From JAEUJM01 sp044221555 (GTDB lineage: Bacteria; Actinomycetota; Acidimicrobiia; Acidimicrobiales; DATDAH01), in assembly GCA_044221555.1 (NCBI GenBank), contig JBGAOY010000035.1:1-34989 (forward strand): DNA of 34,989 nt, read 5' to 3'. A program made the translations under genes and the position numbers. The notes beneath the pieces are model-generated. The model was not told the origin of the DNA. It was given only the letters and a program-made list of their open reading frames with translations, and made no database searches. Within the stretch, counting starts at the first letter, position 1. Each line of letters starts with the position of its first letter. Positions 1-9,972 of this stretch are shown piece after piece.

Positions 1-250
<250 letters not shown>

Positions 251-630
251 GATCGTTGATCCGCCCCCGCCGGCCTTGCGGCTGATGGTGGCGTCTCGTT
301 GATCGGGAGAGCCAACGTCGGGGCTGACTGCCCGTCGGTTGACTGGCACCAGAACAGACTGACTTACTTTGTCCGTTATTAGGTGCTTGTGTTTTGTATA
401 TGAACGGTCACGTCGACCGACCGAGCTCGGATGAGCCCAGTGTCGCGGCGTGATCGCCCGCACTAGCTTTTTCGTCCTCTATTCCGTTTTCAAGGAGCGC
501 CGGCCACGCGGGTCGGAGCGGACTCCGAACCACCTGACTGCTCTTGGGCACTCGACTCCGTGGAGCCGTTGGTGCCGCTGGTTGCTCCGGGGCCGCCCGC
601 ATCTGCGAGTGCTGCCCGAGGCGAAGGGCA
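251..630 (-). other. rrn operon leader (no protein gene)
   Basis: About 380 bases between the rrn promoter and the 16S 5' end contain no credible protein gene; the ORFs here are short and without recognisable content. The stretch holds a boxA-like antitermination motif (479-498) and an AT-rich patch (about 365-410) that is unusual in this GC-rich DNA. That patch contains TTCATA, 17 bases, then TAATAA on the minus strand, which could be a second weak rrn promoter (low confidence). Long leaders with several promoters and nut-like sites are normal for actinobacterial rRNA operons. Confidence 0.6.
479..498 (-). promoter_or_regulatory. boxA-like rRNA antitermination motif
   Basis: On the minus strand this reads GCTCCTTGAAAACGGAATAG. 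It resembles the boxA/nut element of actinobacterial 16S leaders (T-rich, TTGAGAAC- or TTGAAAAC-like, followed by A-rich sequence) and lies about 230 nt before the mature 16S end. It would bind NusB/NusE to make the rRNA transcript termination-resistant. The call rests on motif similarity and position only. Confidence 0.5.
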
Positions 631-659
631 ACATTACCCACGTCCTTGCGAGACGTCAA
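631..659 (-). promoter_or_regulatory. Predicted rrn promoter
   Basis: The minus strand has TTGACG (659-654), a 17-base spacer, then TAATGT (636-631). The -35 is strong and the -10 weak. It is the best sigma-70-type promoter between tyrS and 16S, and the -35 overlaps the tyrS stop codon (658-656). Transcription would start near 624 and give a leader of about 375 nt. Confidence 0.5.
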
Positions 660-1924
660 CCTGAGATCAAAGAAATCAGGTGGTAGGTGCGTTTTCCCTT
701 CCTCAGCAAGATAGCACGGCCATCCAGCAGGTCCTCCTCACCGAGGCAAGAACCTGGCGCCACCCTGCGGTTGTTCACGCTCACCCCACCTTGCTCGAGG
801 GACCGGCGGGCGTCGCCTCGCGAGGTGGCCAGGCCGGTGGCCACCAGCACGTCGAGCAGGTCGGCGCCCACCACGTCGCCGGCGGGCAGCTCGGTACAGG
901 GCACCTCGGCCGCCACCGAGTCCAACGCGGCACCGGTCAGGTCGTCGGTCGACCCGCCGAACAGGACCGCGGAGGCGGACTCCGCGCCCTCGGTGGCCTC
1001 GGAGCCGTGCAGCAGCGTGGTGATCTCGCGCGCGAGGGCCCGCTGGCCCTCGCGGCGCTCCGGCGCCTCGGCGTGGGCGCCGGCGATGGCGCGGGCCTCG
1101 TCCACCGACAGCAGCGTGAGTTGGAGCAGGAAGCGCTCGACGTCGGCGTCGTCGACCTGCATCCAGTACTGGTAGAAGCGGTAGGGCGAGGTGCGCTCGG
1201 CCGACAGCCACACGGCCCCGTCGACGCTCTTGCCGAACTTCTGGCCATCGGCCCGGGTGACGAGGGGGACCGTGAGCCCGTGCACGTGATCACCGCTGCG
1301 GCGCCGGATCAGATCGATCCCCGCGGTGATGTTGCCCCACTGGTCCGAGCCGCCCACCTGGAGCTCGCAGCGGTGCTGCTGGTGGAGGTGCCAGTAGTCG
1401 AGCGCCTGGAGCAGCATGTAGCTGAACTCGGTGTACGAGATGCCGTCGGTGCTCTCCATGCGCGAGCGGATCGACTCCTTGGCCACCATCTGGTTCACCG
1501 TGACGTGCTTGCCCACGTCCCGGAGGAACTCGAGCAGGGTGAGGTCACGGGTCCAGGAGTAGTTGTCCACGAAGGTGGCGCCCTCGCCCAGGATCTGCAC
1601 CAACTGCGGCGTGATCCCGGCCATGTTGGTCGCGAGGGTGGCCTCGTCGAGCAGGTTGCGCTCCTCCGACCGCCCACCGGGGTCACCCACCATGCCGGTC
1701 GCCCCTCCGGCGAGCGCGATGCACTCGTGACCGGCGTCGCGGAACCGCCGCAGGAGCAGCAGCGGCACCAGGTTGCCGACGTGCAGGCTGTCGGCGGTGG
1801 GATCGAAGCCGGCGTAGACCACCAGCGGGCCCTCGTTCATCCGCGCCGCCAGGCGGTCGCGATCGGTCAGGTCGTGGATCAGCCCGCGTGCATCCAGGTC
1901 GTCCAGCAGGGCGTTGGTGGTCAC
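656..1924 (-). CDS. tyrS: Tyrosyl-tRNA synthetase
   Basis: Cytoplasmic class I synthetase that charges tRNA-Tyr with tyrosine using ATP. The 422-residue protein has the usual length. It shows the HIGH-type motif HVGN at residues 48-51, the TyrRS form of the KMSKS loop, KFGKS, at 229-233, the substrate pocket segment GGSDQWGNI near 191-199, and a C-terminal S4 RNA-binding domain from about 355 to 420. The start is a GTG (GTGACCACCAAC), chosen because the conserved N-terminus YAGFDPTADSLHVGN follows at the normal distance. The gene lies just upstream of the rRNA operon in the same direction, and the rrn -35 overlaps its stop codon. It is divergent from the plus-strand gene at 2024. In mycobacteria too, tyrS lies close to mpg and downstream of the arg cluster. 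Confidence 0.97.
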   Translation of the reverse strand: MTTNALLDDLDARGLIHDLTDRDRLAARMNEGPLVVYAGFDPTADSLHVGNLVPLLLLRRFRDAGHECIALAGGATGMVGDPGGRSEERNLLDEATLATNMAGITPQLVQILGEGATFVDNYSWTRDLTLLEFLRDVGKHVTVNQMVAKESIRSRMESTDGISYTEFSYMLLQALDYWHLHQQHRCELQVGGSDQWGNITAGIDLIRRRSGDHVHGLTVPLVTRADGQKFGKSVDGAVWLSAERTSPYRFYQYWMQVDDADVERFLLQLTLLSVDEARAIAGAHAEAPERREGQRALAREITTLLHGSEATEGAESASAVLFGGSTDDLTGAALDSVAAEVPCTELPAGDVVGADLLDVLVATGLATSRGDARRSLEQGGVSVNNRRVAPGSCLGEEDLLDGRAILLRKGKRTYHLISLISG

Positions 1925-2023
1925 CGCCCAACTCTCGCCGTCGCCGTGCGGGGTCGTCCAGCCGATTCAGAGGAGGGTCGGGGCCGACTGGACACGGTGG
2001 GCCGGGCCGGGAACCCTGTCGGG

Positions 2024-2557
2024 ATGGACGAGCCCGCACCGGTGGCCACCGACGACCGTCGGATCACGCCGGGTCGGGTCGCCGCCACGGTGGTCGTGGT
2101 GGCCCTCGTGGCGATGTGGGTCTATGCGTTCTCCGGCCTGGCCGCCAAGGATCCGCCCGACCTGCTCGACGAGCCCGCCTTCTCCGTCGCCGCCGAGCCC
2201 ATCTGCGCCGCTGCTGTCGACCGGCTCGACGCGCTTCCCCCCGCCCTCGAGGCACGTACGCCGGAGGAGCGGGCCGCCACCGTGGCGCGGGCGAACGCGA
2301 TCCTGACCACGATGCTGGACGACCTGCGGGCCGTGGCGCCCGACGACCAGGACCGTGACAGTCGCATCACGGCCCTCTGGCTGGACGACTGGGACACCCA
2401 CCTGGCCGATCGGGCCGCCTACGTCGAGGACCTGCAGGCCGGCTCGGAAGAGCCTCCGGTGTTCACCGCACGGGGCGGACGCTCGATCACCACGACCATC
2501 GACAACTTCGCGAAGGTGAACGACATGGCCAGCTGCGTCACCCCGCTCGACATCTGA
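2024..2557 (+). CDS. Hypothetical single-pass membrane protein
   Basis: I do not recognise the family. The 177-residue product has a short acidic N-terminus, one hydrophobic segment (about residues 18-40, rich in V/A with MWVYAFSGLAA) and then a soluble part that is probably outside the membrane. That part holds two cysteines (one in AEPICAAAV, one in MASCVTP) which could form a disulfide, and a predicted helical region rich in A, D, E and R. The ATG at 2024 is preferred because the reading frame further upstream is low-complexity shadow sequence of tyrS and the transmembrane segment follows the ATG closely. There is no clear Shine-Dalgarno sequence. It is divergent from tyrS and convergent with the next gene. 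Function unknown. Confidence 0.75.
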   Translation: MDEPAPVATDDRRITPGRVAATVVVVALVAMWVYAFSGLAAKDPPDLLDEPAFSVAAEPICAAAVDRLDALPPALEARTPEERAATVARANAILTTMLDDLRAVAPDDQDRDSRITALWLDDWDTHLADRAAYVEDLQAGSEEPPVFTARGGRSITTTIDNFAKVNDMASCVTPLDI

Positions 2558-2605
2558 GCGCCACCCTCGGCTGAGCGGGGCCCGTCGACCGAGCGGGACG
2601 ATCGG

Positions 2606-3619
2606 TCACCAGTCGCCCTGGTCGACCCGGTCATCGGGCGGTGGTGGGCCCAGGTGCACGATCTGGCCCTCGGGGATGTCGACGGGCCCGTCCTCGCCGG
2701 GTGGTGGGGCGAACCCGTGCGTCTTGTCGATGGCGAAGATGGAGCGGACCTTCTGGAGGACGGTGGGCGCGGCGACGTCGCCCTTGGCCTCGTCGTAGAG
2801 GTCGAACCACGGCAGCCCGTGCCGCCGGTACGTCTCGGTGGTGACCGGTGTGGGCGGTGGCTCCTCACCCGTGATCTCCCGCCAGTGCATGCTGTCGACG
2901 AGGTGCACGAACACGCGGCCCTGGTTGTCGGGGTCCCACGTGTCGATGCCCTCGCGGTCCGGGTAGATCGACTGGCGCATGCGCCCCCCGGCGCCCATGC
3001 CCATGGCCCCAGCCGGCGGCGCCGGGGCCGCCATCGCCGCTGCCATCGGCGGGCCTCCGGCGATCGCCTCGGGCGGCGCAGGCGGTGGGGGCGCCTTGTC
3101 GGGGAAGCGGCCCGGCTTCGGGGCGGTGCACAGCAGCTGGATCCCGCCGAACTCCTCGCGACCGGTCACCTCGGCCTCGACGGTGTATCCCATGCCCAAG
3201 GGCATGGCCACGAACTGACGGATGAAGCCGTCACCGGCGTTGATGCCGTCCAGCCAGGGCTGGCTCGGCACCACCACGTAGCTCTGCGGGTCGGCCTGGA
3301 GCTCCTGGGACCAGGGCTCACCGGAGACCGCGTTCACCTTCCCCACCGCGACCTGCAGCGCGTGCGGCCGCCAGTGCGGGGCCTGGAACGAGAGCCACAT
3401 CGCCTCGCGCTGGTAGATCGGGAGGAGCACGCCACCACGGCGGCGCCACTCCTCGGGCACCCGGTCGGCGACGTCGCTCACCCGGCGGAGCGGGAACGGC
3501 CCCAGGCCCGGCGGCAGCGGGTACTCGCCCTCGGCGGGGATGCGCAGCGTCCGTTGGAAGGTGACGGCCACGTGCGGCCCGAGCCACAGGCGGTCGCCGT
3601 CGATGCGGATGTCGAGCAT
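2606..3619 (-). CDS. Conserved hypothetical protein
   Basis: The 337-residue protein belongs to a conserved family with no function known to me. I recognise its style from motifs such as VVPSQPWLDGI (about residue 119), FVAMPLGMGYTVE, EEFGGIQLL and, near the end, RVFVHLVDSMHWREITGE and HGLPWFDLYDE. A Gly/Ala/Pro/Met-rich low-complexity linker (about residues 187-220) separates two conserved parts. No signal peptide or clear membrane segment is visible. The start at 3619 (MLDIRIDGDRLWLGP) is chosen because upstream in-frame sequence is Arg/Pro/Gly-rich and unlike protein. It is divergent from the LLM oxidoreductase at 3715 with a 95-base gap. Confidence 0.8.
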   Translation of the reverse strand: MLDIRIDGDRLWLGPHVAVTFQRTLRIPAEGEYPLPPGLGPFPLRRVSDVADRVPEEWRRRGGVLLPIYQREAMWLSFQAPHWRPHALQVAVGKVNAVSGEPWSQELQADPQSYVVVPSQPWLDGINAGDGFIRQFVAMPLGMGYTVEAEVTGREEFGGIQLLCTAPKPGRFPDKAPPPPAPPEAIAGGPPMAAAMAAPAPPAGAMGMGAGGRMRQSIYPDREGIDTWDPDNQGRVFVHLVDSMHWREITGEEPPPTPVTTETYRRHGLPWFDLYDEAKGDVAAPTVLQKVRSIFAIDKTHGFAPPPGEDGPVDIPEGQIVHLGPPPPDDRVDQGDW

Positions 3620-3700
3620 CGCGGCGACGCTACCAGCGAGCATGGGGGCGGCGGCGGCGACACCCGGTGCCCCGTGGCGGCAGGAGCACGACCTCGCCTG

Positions 3701-3714
3701 TACCGTTCGCGACC
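3701..3714 (+). promoter_or_regulatory. Possible -10 of a leaderless promoter
   Basis: TACCGT (3701-3706) fits the TANNNT form of a -10 box and ends 8 bases before the ATG of the LLM oxidoreductase. There is no Shine-Dalgarno sequence. This spacing is typical for actinobacterial leaderless transcripts. No convincing -35 is visible. Confidence 0.35.
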
Positions 3715-4656
3715 ATGACCACGTTCGGCCTGCAGATCCCCAATTTCGGTTTCGGGGTACCCGACGACCAGCTGTTCGACCAGGTGGTGGCCCGGGCCGT
3801 CGCCGGCGAGGAGAGCGGGTTCCGCTCGCTGTGGGTGATGGACCACTTCTACCAATTGCCGGCACTGGGGGGCGAGGACCAGCCCATGCTCGAGGCATAC
3901 ACCCTGCTGGGTGCGCTGGCGGCCCGGACGTCGGCCGCGCAGCTGGGCACGATGGTCACGGGGGTCACCTACCGCAACCCCGCGATGCTGGCCAAGATCG
4001 TCACGACCCTGGACGTGATCAGCAAGGGCCGGGCCATCCTCGGCATCGGCGGCGCCTGGCACGACACCGAGCACGAGGGCCTGGGGTTCGAGTTCCCGCC
4101 CGTCAAGGAGCGCATGGACCGCCTCGAGGAGGCCCTGCAGATCTGCCGGGCCATGTTCCGCGACGACCACACCTCGTTCTCGGGCACCCACTACCGGACC
4201 AGCGACGCCCGGAACCTGCCACGGCCGATCCAGCCCGGCGGCCCCAGGATCCTCGTCGGCGGTGGCGGCGAGCGGCGCACGCTGAAGCTGGTGGCGCAGT
4301 ACGCCGACGCCTGCAACCTGCACGGCGACCCCGCCACGATCCGCCACAAGCTCGACGTGCTCCACCGGCACTGCGCCGACGTGGGCCGCGACCCGGGCGA
4401 GATCTCGGTGACCCGCCTGGCCACGATGGTGATCACCCATTCGTCCCAGCAGACCGGGGAGCTGCAGAACTACCTGGCCCGGGCCGCCGGGCCCGATGCC
4501 CTCGCGGGGGCCAACATCGGCCAGCCCGACGAGATCGTGGAGCAACTGCACGCCCTGGTCGACGCGGGCGTGGACGAGTTGATCTTCAACATGCCCCTCG
4601 CCGGCCCCGACGACATCCGCGCCGCCGGCGAGCTGTTCACCCGCACCTTCGCCTGA
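3715..4656 (+). CDS. LLM-class (F420-dependent type) oxidoreductase
   Basis: Luciferase-like monooxygenase family TIM-barrel enzyme of 313 residues. Members use FMNH2 or, in the actinobacterial subgroup that this one resembles, coenzyme F420. Typical features are the start TFGLQIPNFGFGVP, the strand EESGFRSLWVMDHFYQLP, the segment GRAILGIGGAWHDTEHEGLGF, the helix KERMDRLEEALQI, and PRPIQPGGPRILVGGGGERR before a final helix-strand pair. No substrate can be named. The ATG at 3715 is the natural start. It is convergent with the DUF2071 gene, and the 103-base gap holds an inverted repeat (4697-4749) that could stop transcription from both sides. Use of F420 rather than FMN is inference. Confidence 0.9.
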   Translation: MTTFGLQIPNFGFGVPDDQLFDQVVARAVAGEESGFRSLWVMDHFYQLPALGGEDQPMLEAYTLLGALAARTSAAQLGTMVTGVTYRNPAMLAKIVTTLDVISKGRAILGIGGAWHDTEHEGLGFEFPPVKERMDRLEEALQICRAMFRDDHTSFSGTHYRTSDARNLPRPIQPGGPRILVGGGGERRTLKLVAQYADACNLHGDPATIRHKLDVLHRHCADVGRDPGEISVTRLATMVITHSSQQTGELQNYLARAAGPDALAGANIGQPDEIVEQLHALVDAGVDELIFNMPLAGPDDIRAAGELFTRTFA

Positions 4657-4696
4657 CCCGACGGCGCCGGCATGGTCCGAGGCGCCCTGCAGTGCC

Positions 4697-4749
4697 GTTC
4701 TGGTGGCTGGATCCCGACGCTGATGACAACACATGCGGGCCACCGGAAC
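4697..4749. repeat. Inverted repeat, divergent copy of the GTTCTGG family
   Basis: Arms GTTCTGGTGGC (4697-4707) and GCCACCGGAAC (4739-4749) are complementary over 11 bases with one G-T wobble. The element is 53 bp, close to the 50 bp of the other copies, and shares the leading CCGTTCTGG. It lies between two convergent genes, where a hairpin would work as a two-way terminator, although no T tract follows it. It is more diverged inside than the copies at 14323 and 29310. Confidence 0.55.
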
Positions 4750-4759
4750 GGAGGGATCG

Positions 4760-5521
4760 TCAGGGCAGGGGGCGGACCTTGGTGGGTGGGGTGTGCACGT
4801 CGAAGTGCACCGTCCGGGCCACCACGGCGCTGTGGGGCTCGGCGCCCGGCTCGACCAGTTCCAGCCGCTCGAACACCGCGAAGCGGGCCTCGTCGACCAC
4901 ACAGGGCCGCACGCCGAGCACCTCGTGCCACACGCTGTAGCGCCCCAGGCCGCCGCGGCTGCGCTGGTACCAGCCCGTCATGGGGTGGGTCAGCACCTCG
5001 ACCGTCTCGTCCAGGTCGGCGAACCCGTCGAGGCGGGCCAGCGCTTCGCCGGTGGCGGCCATGCGGCAGGTCCCCGCTCCCCACCCCGTGGCGGCGAACG
5101 CCCAGGACTCGCATCGGTCGGCGTCCCAGCGCCCCTCGATCGAGATGCGGTCACGGTGCCAGGGCATCTGCCAGACGTAACGGGGCAGCGCCACGAACAC
5201 GCTGTCGAGCGAGGTGCCGAAGAACCACACGCCCCGTTCGCCCCGGAAGGTCACGTAGGCGCGGTAGTTCACCTGGCCGCACGCCACCTTCACCAGCGGG
5301 AAGAACCGGAAGTGGAAGTCCCGGTCGAGGAAGGGCACCGCCGACACCAGCGACCCCGAGGTGCCGTCGTCGAACACGAACACCTCGGGCTCGACGCCGT
5401 CGGGCAACACGGCCGCGAGTGCCGCCGTGGGCACCCGGTACGACACCATGGCGAACTCGTCGAGCTCCGTGGCGGCATGACACCACCGCGCTGCCGGTCG
5501 CTTCGTCCCACCGAACGTCAT
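4760..5521 (-). CDS. DUF2071 family protein (YqjF-like)
   Basis: The 253-residue protein looks like the DUF2071 / acetoacetate decarboxylase-like fold. It has the typical core: AMVSYRVPTAALAAVLPDGVEPEVF near residues 24-48, LVSAVPFLDRDFHFRFFPLVKVACGQVNYRAYV, then GVWFFGTSLDSVFVALPRYVWQMPWHRDRI. The reaction and substrate of the family are not known. No signal peptide is seen. ATG start at 5521. It is followed on the same strand by nothing until the 53-bp inverted repeat. The gap of 71 bases to the upstream glycosylase gene allows, but does not prove, co-transcription with it. Confidence 0.8.
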   Translation of the reverse strand: MTFGGTKRPAARWCHAATELDEFAMVSYRVPTAALAAVLPDGVEPEVFVFDDGTSGSLVSAVPFLDRDFHFRFFPLVKVACGQVNYRAYVTFRGERGVWFFGTSLDSVFVALPRYVWQMPWHRDRISIEGRWDADRCESWAFAATGWGAGTCRMAATGEALARLDGFADLDETVEVLTHPMTGWYQRSRGGLGRYSVWHEVLGVRPCVVDEARFAVFERLELVEPGAEPHSAVVARTVHFDVHTPPTKVRPLP

Positions 5522-5592
5522 CCCCAGAACCTAGGTGGTGGCGGCGACCACGATCGGGTCCCACCCGCGTCCTGCCCGACGCATCCGGGCCG

Positions 5593-6177
5593 TCAGCGGG
5601 AGACGTTGAGGTCGCCGGGGACGTACCAGCGCCACTCGTGCTCGACGCCGGCGCTGAGCCCGATGCGGCGGCTGACACCGGGCTCGGCGGGCGGGGCCAC
5701 GCCATCGTCGACGATCGTCACGCCGTCCCCGCCCGCCACCAGGTCGGCACCGTCGTGTGCCTTGTCGAGGCCGAAGGCCTGGCAGAGCTTGGCGGGGCCG
5801 CTGCACAGATCCCGGTCCCGCCGGGCCGCGGGGCCGCGACGTTCGTGCATGAGACCGAGACCGGTGAGGGGTGCCGCCGCTCGCAACAGCACCGCCGACG
5901 ACTCACCGACATCGCCACAGACCGCGTTGGCGCACCAGTGCATCCCGTAGGTGAAGTACACGTACAGGTGGCCGGCGGGACCGAACATGACCCGGGTGCG
6001 GGGAGTCTCCCCCCGGAAACCGTGGCTCCCGGGGTCCTCCTCGCCGCGGTAGGCCTCCACCTCGACGATGCGGGCCGAGCACTCCCCCGCCACCAGCACC
6101 TTGTTGAGCAGCGCGGGGGCGACGACCCGGCTGTCGCGGGCGTAGAAGGCCCGAGCGAGCGGCCCGCCGGTCGTCAT
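5593..6177 (-). CDS. mpg: DNA-3-methyladenine glycosylase (AAG/MPG family)
   Basis: Base-excision repair glycosylase that removes alkylated purines such as 3-methyladenine. The 194-residue length is normal. Family hallmarks are LARAFYARDSRVVAPALL near the N-terminus, the catalytic-glutamate segment IVEVEAYRGEEDPGSHGFRG, VMFGPAGHLYVYFTYGMHWCANAV, and LCSGPAKLCQAFGL. The start is the ATG at 6177 (MTTGGPLARAFY); upstream in-frame sequence is the shadow of the GNAT gene. Only 4 bases separate it from the GNAT stop, so the two are almost surely one transcript with the arg genes upstream. The mycobacterial mpg also lies next to tyrS, so this neighbourhood is old. Confidence 0.93.
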   Translation of the reverse strand: MTTGGPLARAFYARDSRVVAPALLNKVLVAGECSARIVEVEAYRGEEDPGSHGFRGETPRTRVMFGPAGHLYVYFTYGMHWCANAVCGDVGESSAVLLRAAAPLTGLGLMHERRGPAARRDRDLCSGPAKLCQAFGLDKAHDGADLVAGGDGVTIVDDGVAPPAEPGVSRRIGLSAGVEHEWRWYVPGDLNVSR

Positions 6178-6181
6178 CGCT

Positions 6182-6652
6182 TCATGGGCGCAACTGGAGG
6201 CGGTACTCCCGCTGGGGCCGCGGTACGAAGCCCAGCTCCAGGTACAGGCCCGCGCCGACGTCGGTCGCATGCAGGTCGACCGTGGTGACGTCGGTGGCGC
6301 GCACCAGGTCGAGCAGGTGGACCATCACGAGGCGGGCCGCGCCGCGGCGGCGCCACGCCTCGTCCGTGCAGACGGAGCTGATGTAGGCGACCCGACCGTT
6401 GGGGCTGATCGGGTTCGGGATCCGCCGGTTCAGCTCGACCAGGCCGCTGGCCACCAGGCCGTCCCCCGAGGGCGCCTCGACCACGGCACCGAGGAGGGTG
6501 TCGGTGCCCAGGAGTCGGAGGTGCGCCGTGCAGGCCGACCGCCATGCCGGGTCGCCGGCGTCGATCCCCATCGACTCGAACATCAGCGCTCGGAGCCGCA
6601 CGAGCTCGGCGGCGTCGTCGACGGTGGCGTCTCGGGCGACGAGGTCGGTCAC
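6182..6652 (-). CDS. GNAT-family N-acetyltransferase
   Basis: Predicted acetyl-CoA-dependent acetyltransferase of 156 residues. The acetyl-CoA loop is seen as VAYISSVCTDEAWRRRGAARLVMVHLLD (about residues 88-115), containing the R-R-x-G-A form of the Q/RxxGxG/A motif, followed by the usual LHATDVGAGLYLELGFVPR. The substrate cannot be told from sequence. GTG start (GTGACCGACCTC) only 6 bases after the argH stop, and 4 bases before mpg, so it probably belongs to the end of the arginine transcript. N-acetylglutamate synthase activity is possible in an arg cluster, but nothing here singles that out, and ArgJ already makes acetylglutamate. Confidence 0.85.
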   Translation of the reverse strand: MTDLVARDATVDDAAELVRLRALMFESMGIDAGDPAWRSACTAHLRLLGTDTLLGAVVEAPSGDGLVASGLVELNRRIPNPISPNGRVAYISSVCTDEAWRRRGAARLVMVHLLDLVRATDVTTVDLHATDVGAGLYLELGFVPRPQREYRLQLRP

Positions 6653-6658
6653 GCCGGC

Positions 6659-8041
<1,383 letters not shown>

Positions 8042-8141
8042 CGGGACACCCTCGTTTCCCGCTCCTGGCTCGTTCCTCGCCGGGCCGCTCGTTGTGCGTT
8101 CGGGCCACGCAGGCCGGGGCCCACGCCCTCGTTCCTCGGGC

Positions 8142-9350
8142 TCACGAGAGCTTCGCCTCCGACCCCGGGCCCTGGCGGGCACTCCACGTCTCCACGCCGA
8201 GGCCCCACAGCCGGACGAACCCGGCCGAGTCCTCGTGACGGAAACTGTCTTCGGCGTCGTAGGTGGCCAGGCCGTAGTCGTAGAGGCTGTGGGGGCTGCG
8301 GCGGCCGTTGACGTAGCAGTTGCCCGGCTCGAGGCGGAGGCGCACCTCGCCGGTGACCGCCCGCTGGCTGTCTTCGATGAACGCGTCGAAGGCCTGCTTG
8401 AGCGGCGAGAACCAGAGGCCGTCGTAGATGAGCTCGGCGTAGCGGGGCTCGATCCGGGCCTTCTCGCGGCCCAGGTCGCGTTCGAGGCAGATGGACTCGA
8501 GGTCGGCGTGGGCCAGGATCAGGGCCAGCGCCGCGGGGCACTCGTAGGTCTCCCGGCTCTTGATGCCCACCCGGCGGTTCTCGACCATGTCGATGCGACC
8601 CCACCCGTACGAGCCCACCACCGTGTTCACCTTCTCGATGAGGTCGACCATGCCCAGCGCCTCGCCGTCGACCGAGACCGGCACGCCCTCCTCGAAGCCG
8701 ATGACCAGGTCCCGGGCCTCGGTCTCGGTCGGCACGGTCATCGACCACACGCCGGGCGGGGGCACCCGCCACGGGTCCTCCATCTCGCCGCACTCGATGG
8801 CCCGGCCCCAGAGGTTGTCGTCGATGGAGTACACCTTCTCCTTCGTCGCCTGGATCGGGATGTCGTGGCGGTAGGCGTAGAGGATCGAGTCCTCCCGGGT
8901 CATCCCCCACGACCGCACGGGGGCCAGCACGTCGAGGTCGGGGGCCAGGGCCCGGGTCGACACCTCGAAGCGCACCTGGTCGTTGCCCTTCCCCGTGCAC
9001 CCGTGGGCCACCGCGTCGGCCCCGTGGTACCGGGCGGCCGCCACCAGGTGCTTGACGATCACCGGGCGCGACAGGGCCGACACCAACGGATAACGCCCCT
9101 CGTACATGGCGTTCGCCTTCAGCGCGGGTGCCACGTAGTCGACCGCGAACTCCTCGCGGACGTCGGCCACCACCGCCTCGATCGCCCCGGCGGCCAGGGC
9201 CCGCTCGCGCACGGCGTCCCAGTCACCGCCCTGGCCCACGTCGGCGGCCAGGCACACCACCTCGACCCCCAGCTCCTCGATCATCCAGCGGACGGCCACC
9301 GAGGTGTCCAATCCGCCGCTGTAGGCCAGCACCACTCGTCTCGGGCTCAT
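8142..9350 (-). CDS. argG: Argininosuccinate synthase
   Basis: Joins citrulline and aspartate with ATP to form argininosuccinate. The 402-residue protein has the N-type ATP pyrophosphatase loop SGGLDTS at residues 11-17 and the family segments HGCTGKGNDQVRFE and KEKVYSIDDNLWGRAIE. ATG start at 9350 with a plausible AAGGAA ribosome site about 10 bases upstream. The 138-base gap between argR and argG is larger than elsewhere in the cluster and could hold a separate promoter, but no clear promoter or second ARG box was found there. Confidence 0.97.
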   Translation of the reverse strand: MSPRRVVLAYSGGLDTSVAVRWMIEELGVEVVCLAADVGQGGDWDAVRERALAAGAIEAVVADVREEFAVDYVAPALKANAMYEGRYPLVSALSRPVIVKHLVAAARYHGADAVAHGCTGKGNDQVRFEVSTRALAPDLDVLAPVRSWGMTREDSILYAYRHDIPIQATKEKVYSIDDNLWGRAIECGEMEDPWRVPPPGVWSMTVPTETEARDLVIGFEEGVPVSVDGEALGMVDLIEKVNTVVGSYGWGRIDMVENRRVGIKSRETYECPAALALILAHADLESICLERDLGREKARIEPRYAELIYDGLWFSPLKQAFDAFIEDSQRAVTGEVRLRLEPGNCYVNGRRSPHSLYDYGLATYDAEDSFRHEDSAGFVRLWGLGVETWSARQGPGSEAKLS

Positions 9351-9488
9351 GTCAGTCGTTTCCTTCGTGGGTTCTCGGGAGATCCAGGAGTCGGTCGATC
9401 CGGGGGGCGGGGTCGACCCGTGCGGGGTGGTCGGTCCCCGTGGGCGCGGTCGGCGGCGTGGGCACGCGGCCTTCGGCCCTCGGTGCGG

Positions 9489-9971
9489 TCATGCCAGGCC
9501 GGCCAGGTCGCGCAGGCGGTCGGCCACCCACGCCCCGGTGGTCGTGTCGGCCACCACGACGAGCAGGGTGTCGTCGCCCGCCACGGTGCCGAGCACCTCG
9601 TCCAGGTTGGAGCGGTCGAGGGCGGAGGCCACCACGTGGGCCGAGCCGGGCGGTGTGCGCAGCACGACGATGTTCGCCGAGCTGGCCACGTCGACCACCC
9701 AGTCGCCGAAGACCCGGCGGAGGTGGTCCTCGGGGGCGACCTGGTCCTTCGGCAGCTCGGGGATGGCGTAGACCGACTCACCGCCGCGCACCCGCACCTT
9801 GATGGCACCCAGATCGTCGAGGTCGCGGGACACGGTGGCCTGGGTGGCCACCACGCCGTCGGCGGCCAGCAGCTCGACGAGCTGGGTCTGGCTGGTCACC
9901 GCTTCCTGTTCGAGCAGGCCCGCGATGCGGTGCTGGCGCTGGGTCTTGGACAGCCGGGCGGTGTCGGCCAC
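9489..9971 (-). CDS. argR: Arginine repressor
   Basis: Hexameric arginine-sensing repressor that binds ARG boxes, here probably the site before argC (15393-15406). The 160-residue protein has an N-terminal winged helix-turn-helix (about 1-75) with TQLVELLAADGVVATQATVSRDL, and the C-terminal arginine-binding, trimer-forming domain with GTVAGDDTLLVV; the Asp pair contacts arginine in family members. The GTG start at 9971 (VADTARLSKTQRQHRI) overlaps the argF stop (GAGGTG context, TGA at 9975-9973), which gives translational coupling. Longer in-frame extensions upstream are shadow sequence of argF. Confidence 0.96.
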   Translation of the reverse strand: MADTARLSKTQRQHRIAGLLEQEAVTSQTQLVELLAADGVVATQATVSRDLDDLGAIKVRVRGGESVYAIPELPKDQVAPEDHLRRVFGDWVVDVASSANIVVLRTPPGSAHVVASALDRSNLDEVLGTVAGDDTLLVVVADTTTGAWVADRLRDLAGLA

Positions 9972-9972
9972 C

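Noticed and set aside
300..357. Pieces resembling the palindromic element (GATCGGGAGAGCCA and CACCAGAAC) in the rrn leader
   Set aside because: The parts are in the wrong order and spacing and form no inverted repeat with each other; probably chance.
680..1920. Long plus-strand ORF opposite tyrS, continuing into the gene at 2024
   Set aside because: It is the antisense shadow of tyrS in GC-rich DNA; only the part from the ATG at 2024 has protein-like content (membrane segment, balanced composition).
2587..2612. Short inverted repeat GACCGA/TCGGTC between convergent genes
   Set aside because: Only 6 pairs with no T tract; too weak to call a terminator.
3478..4902. Long open frames on both strands around the LLM oxidoreductase
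   Set aside because: Low-complexity His/Val/Gly/Arg-rich shadows of the real gene at 3715-4656.
8042..8141. GA-rich repeated words between argG and argH
   Set aside because: Imperfect short repeats with no clear structure; not called as a repeat element.
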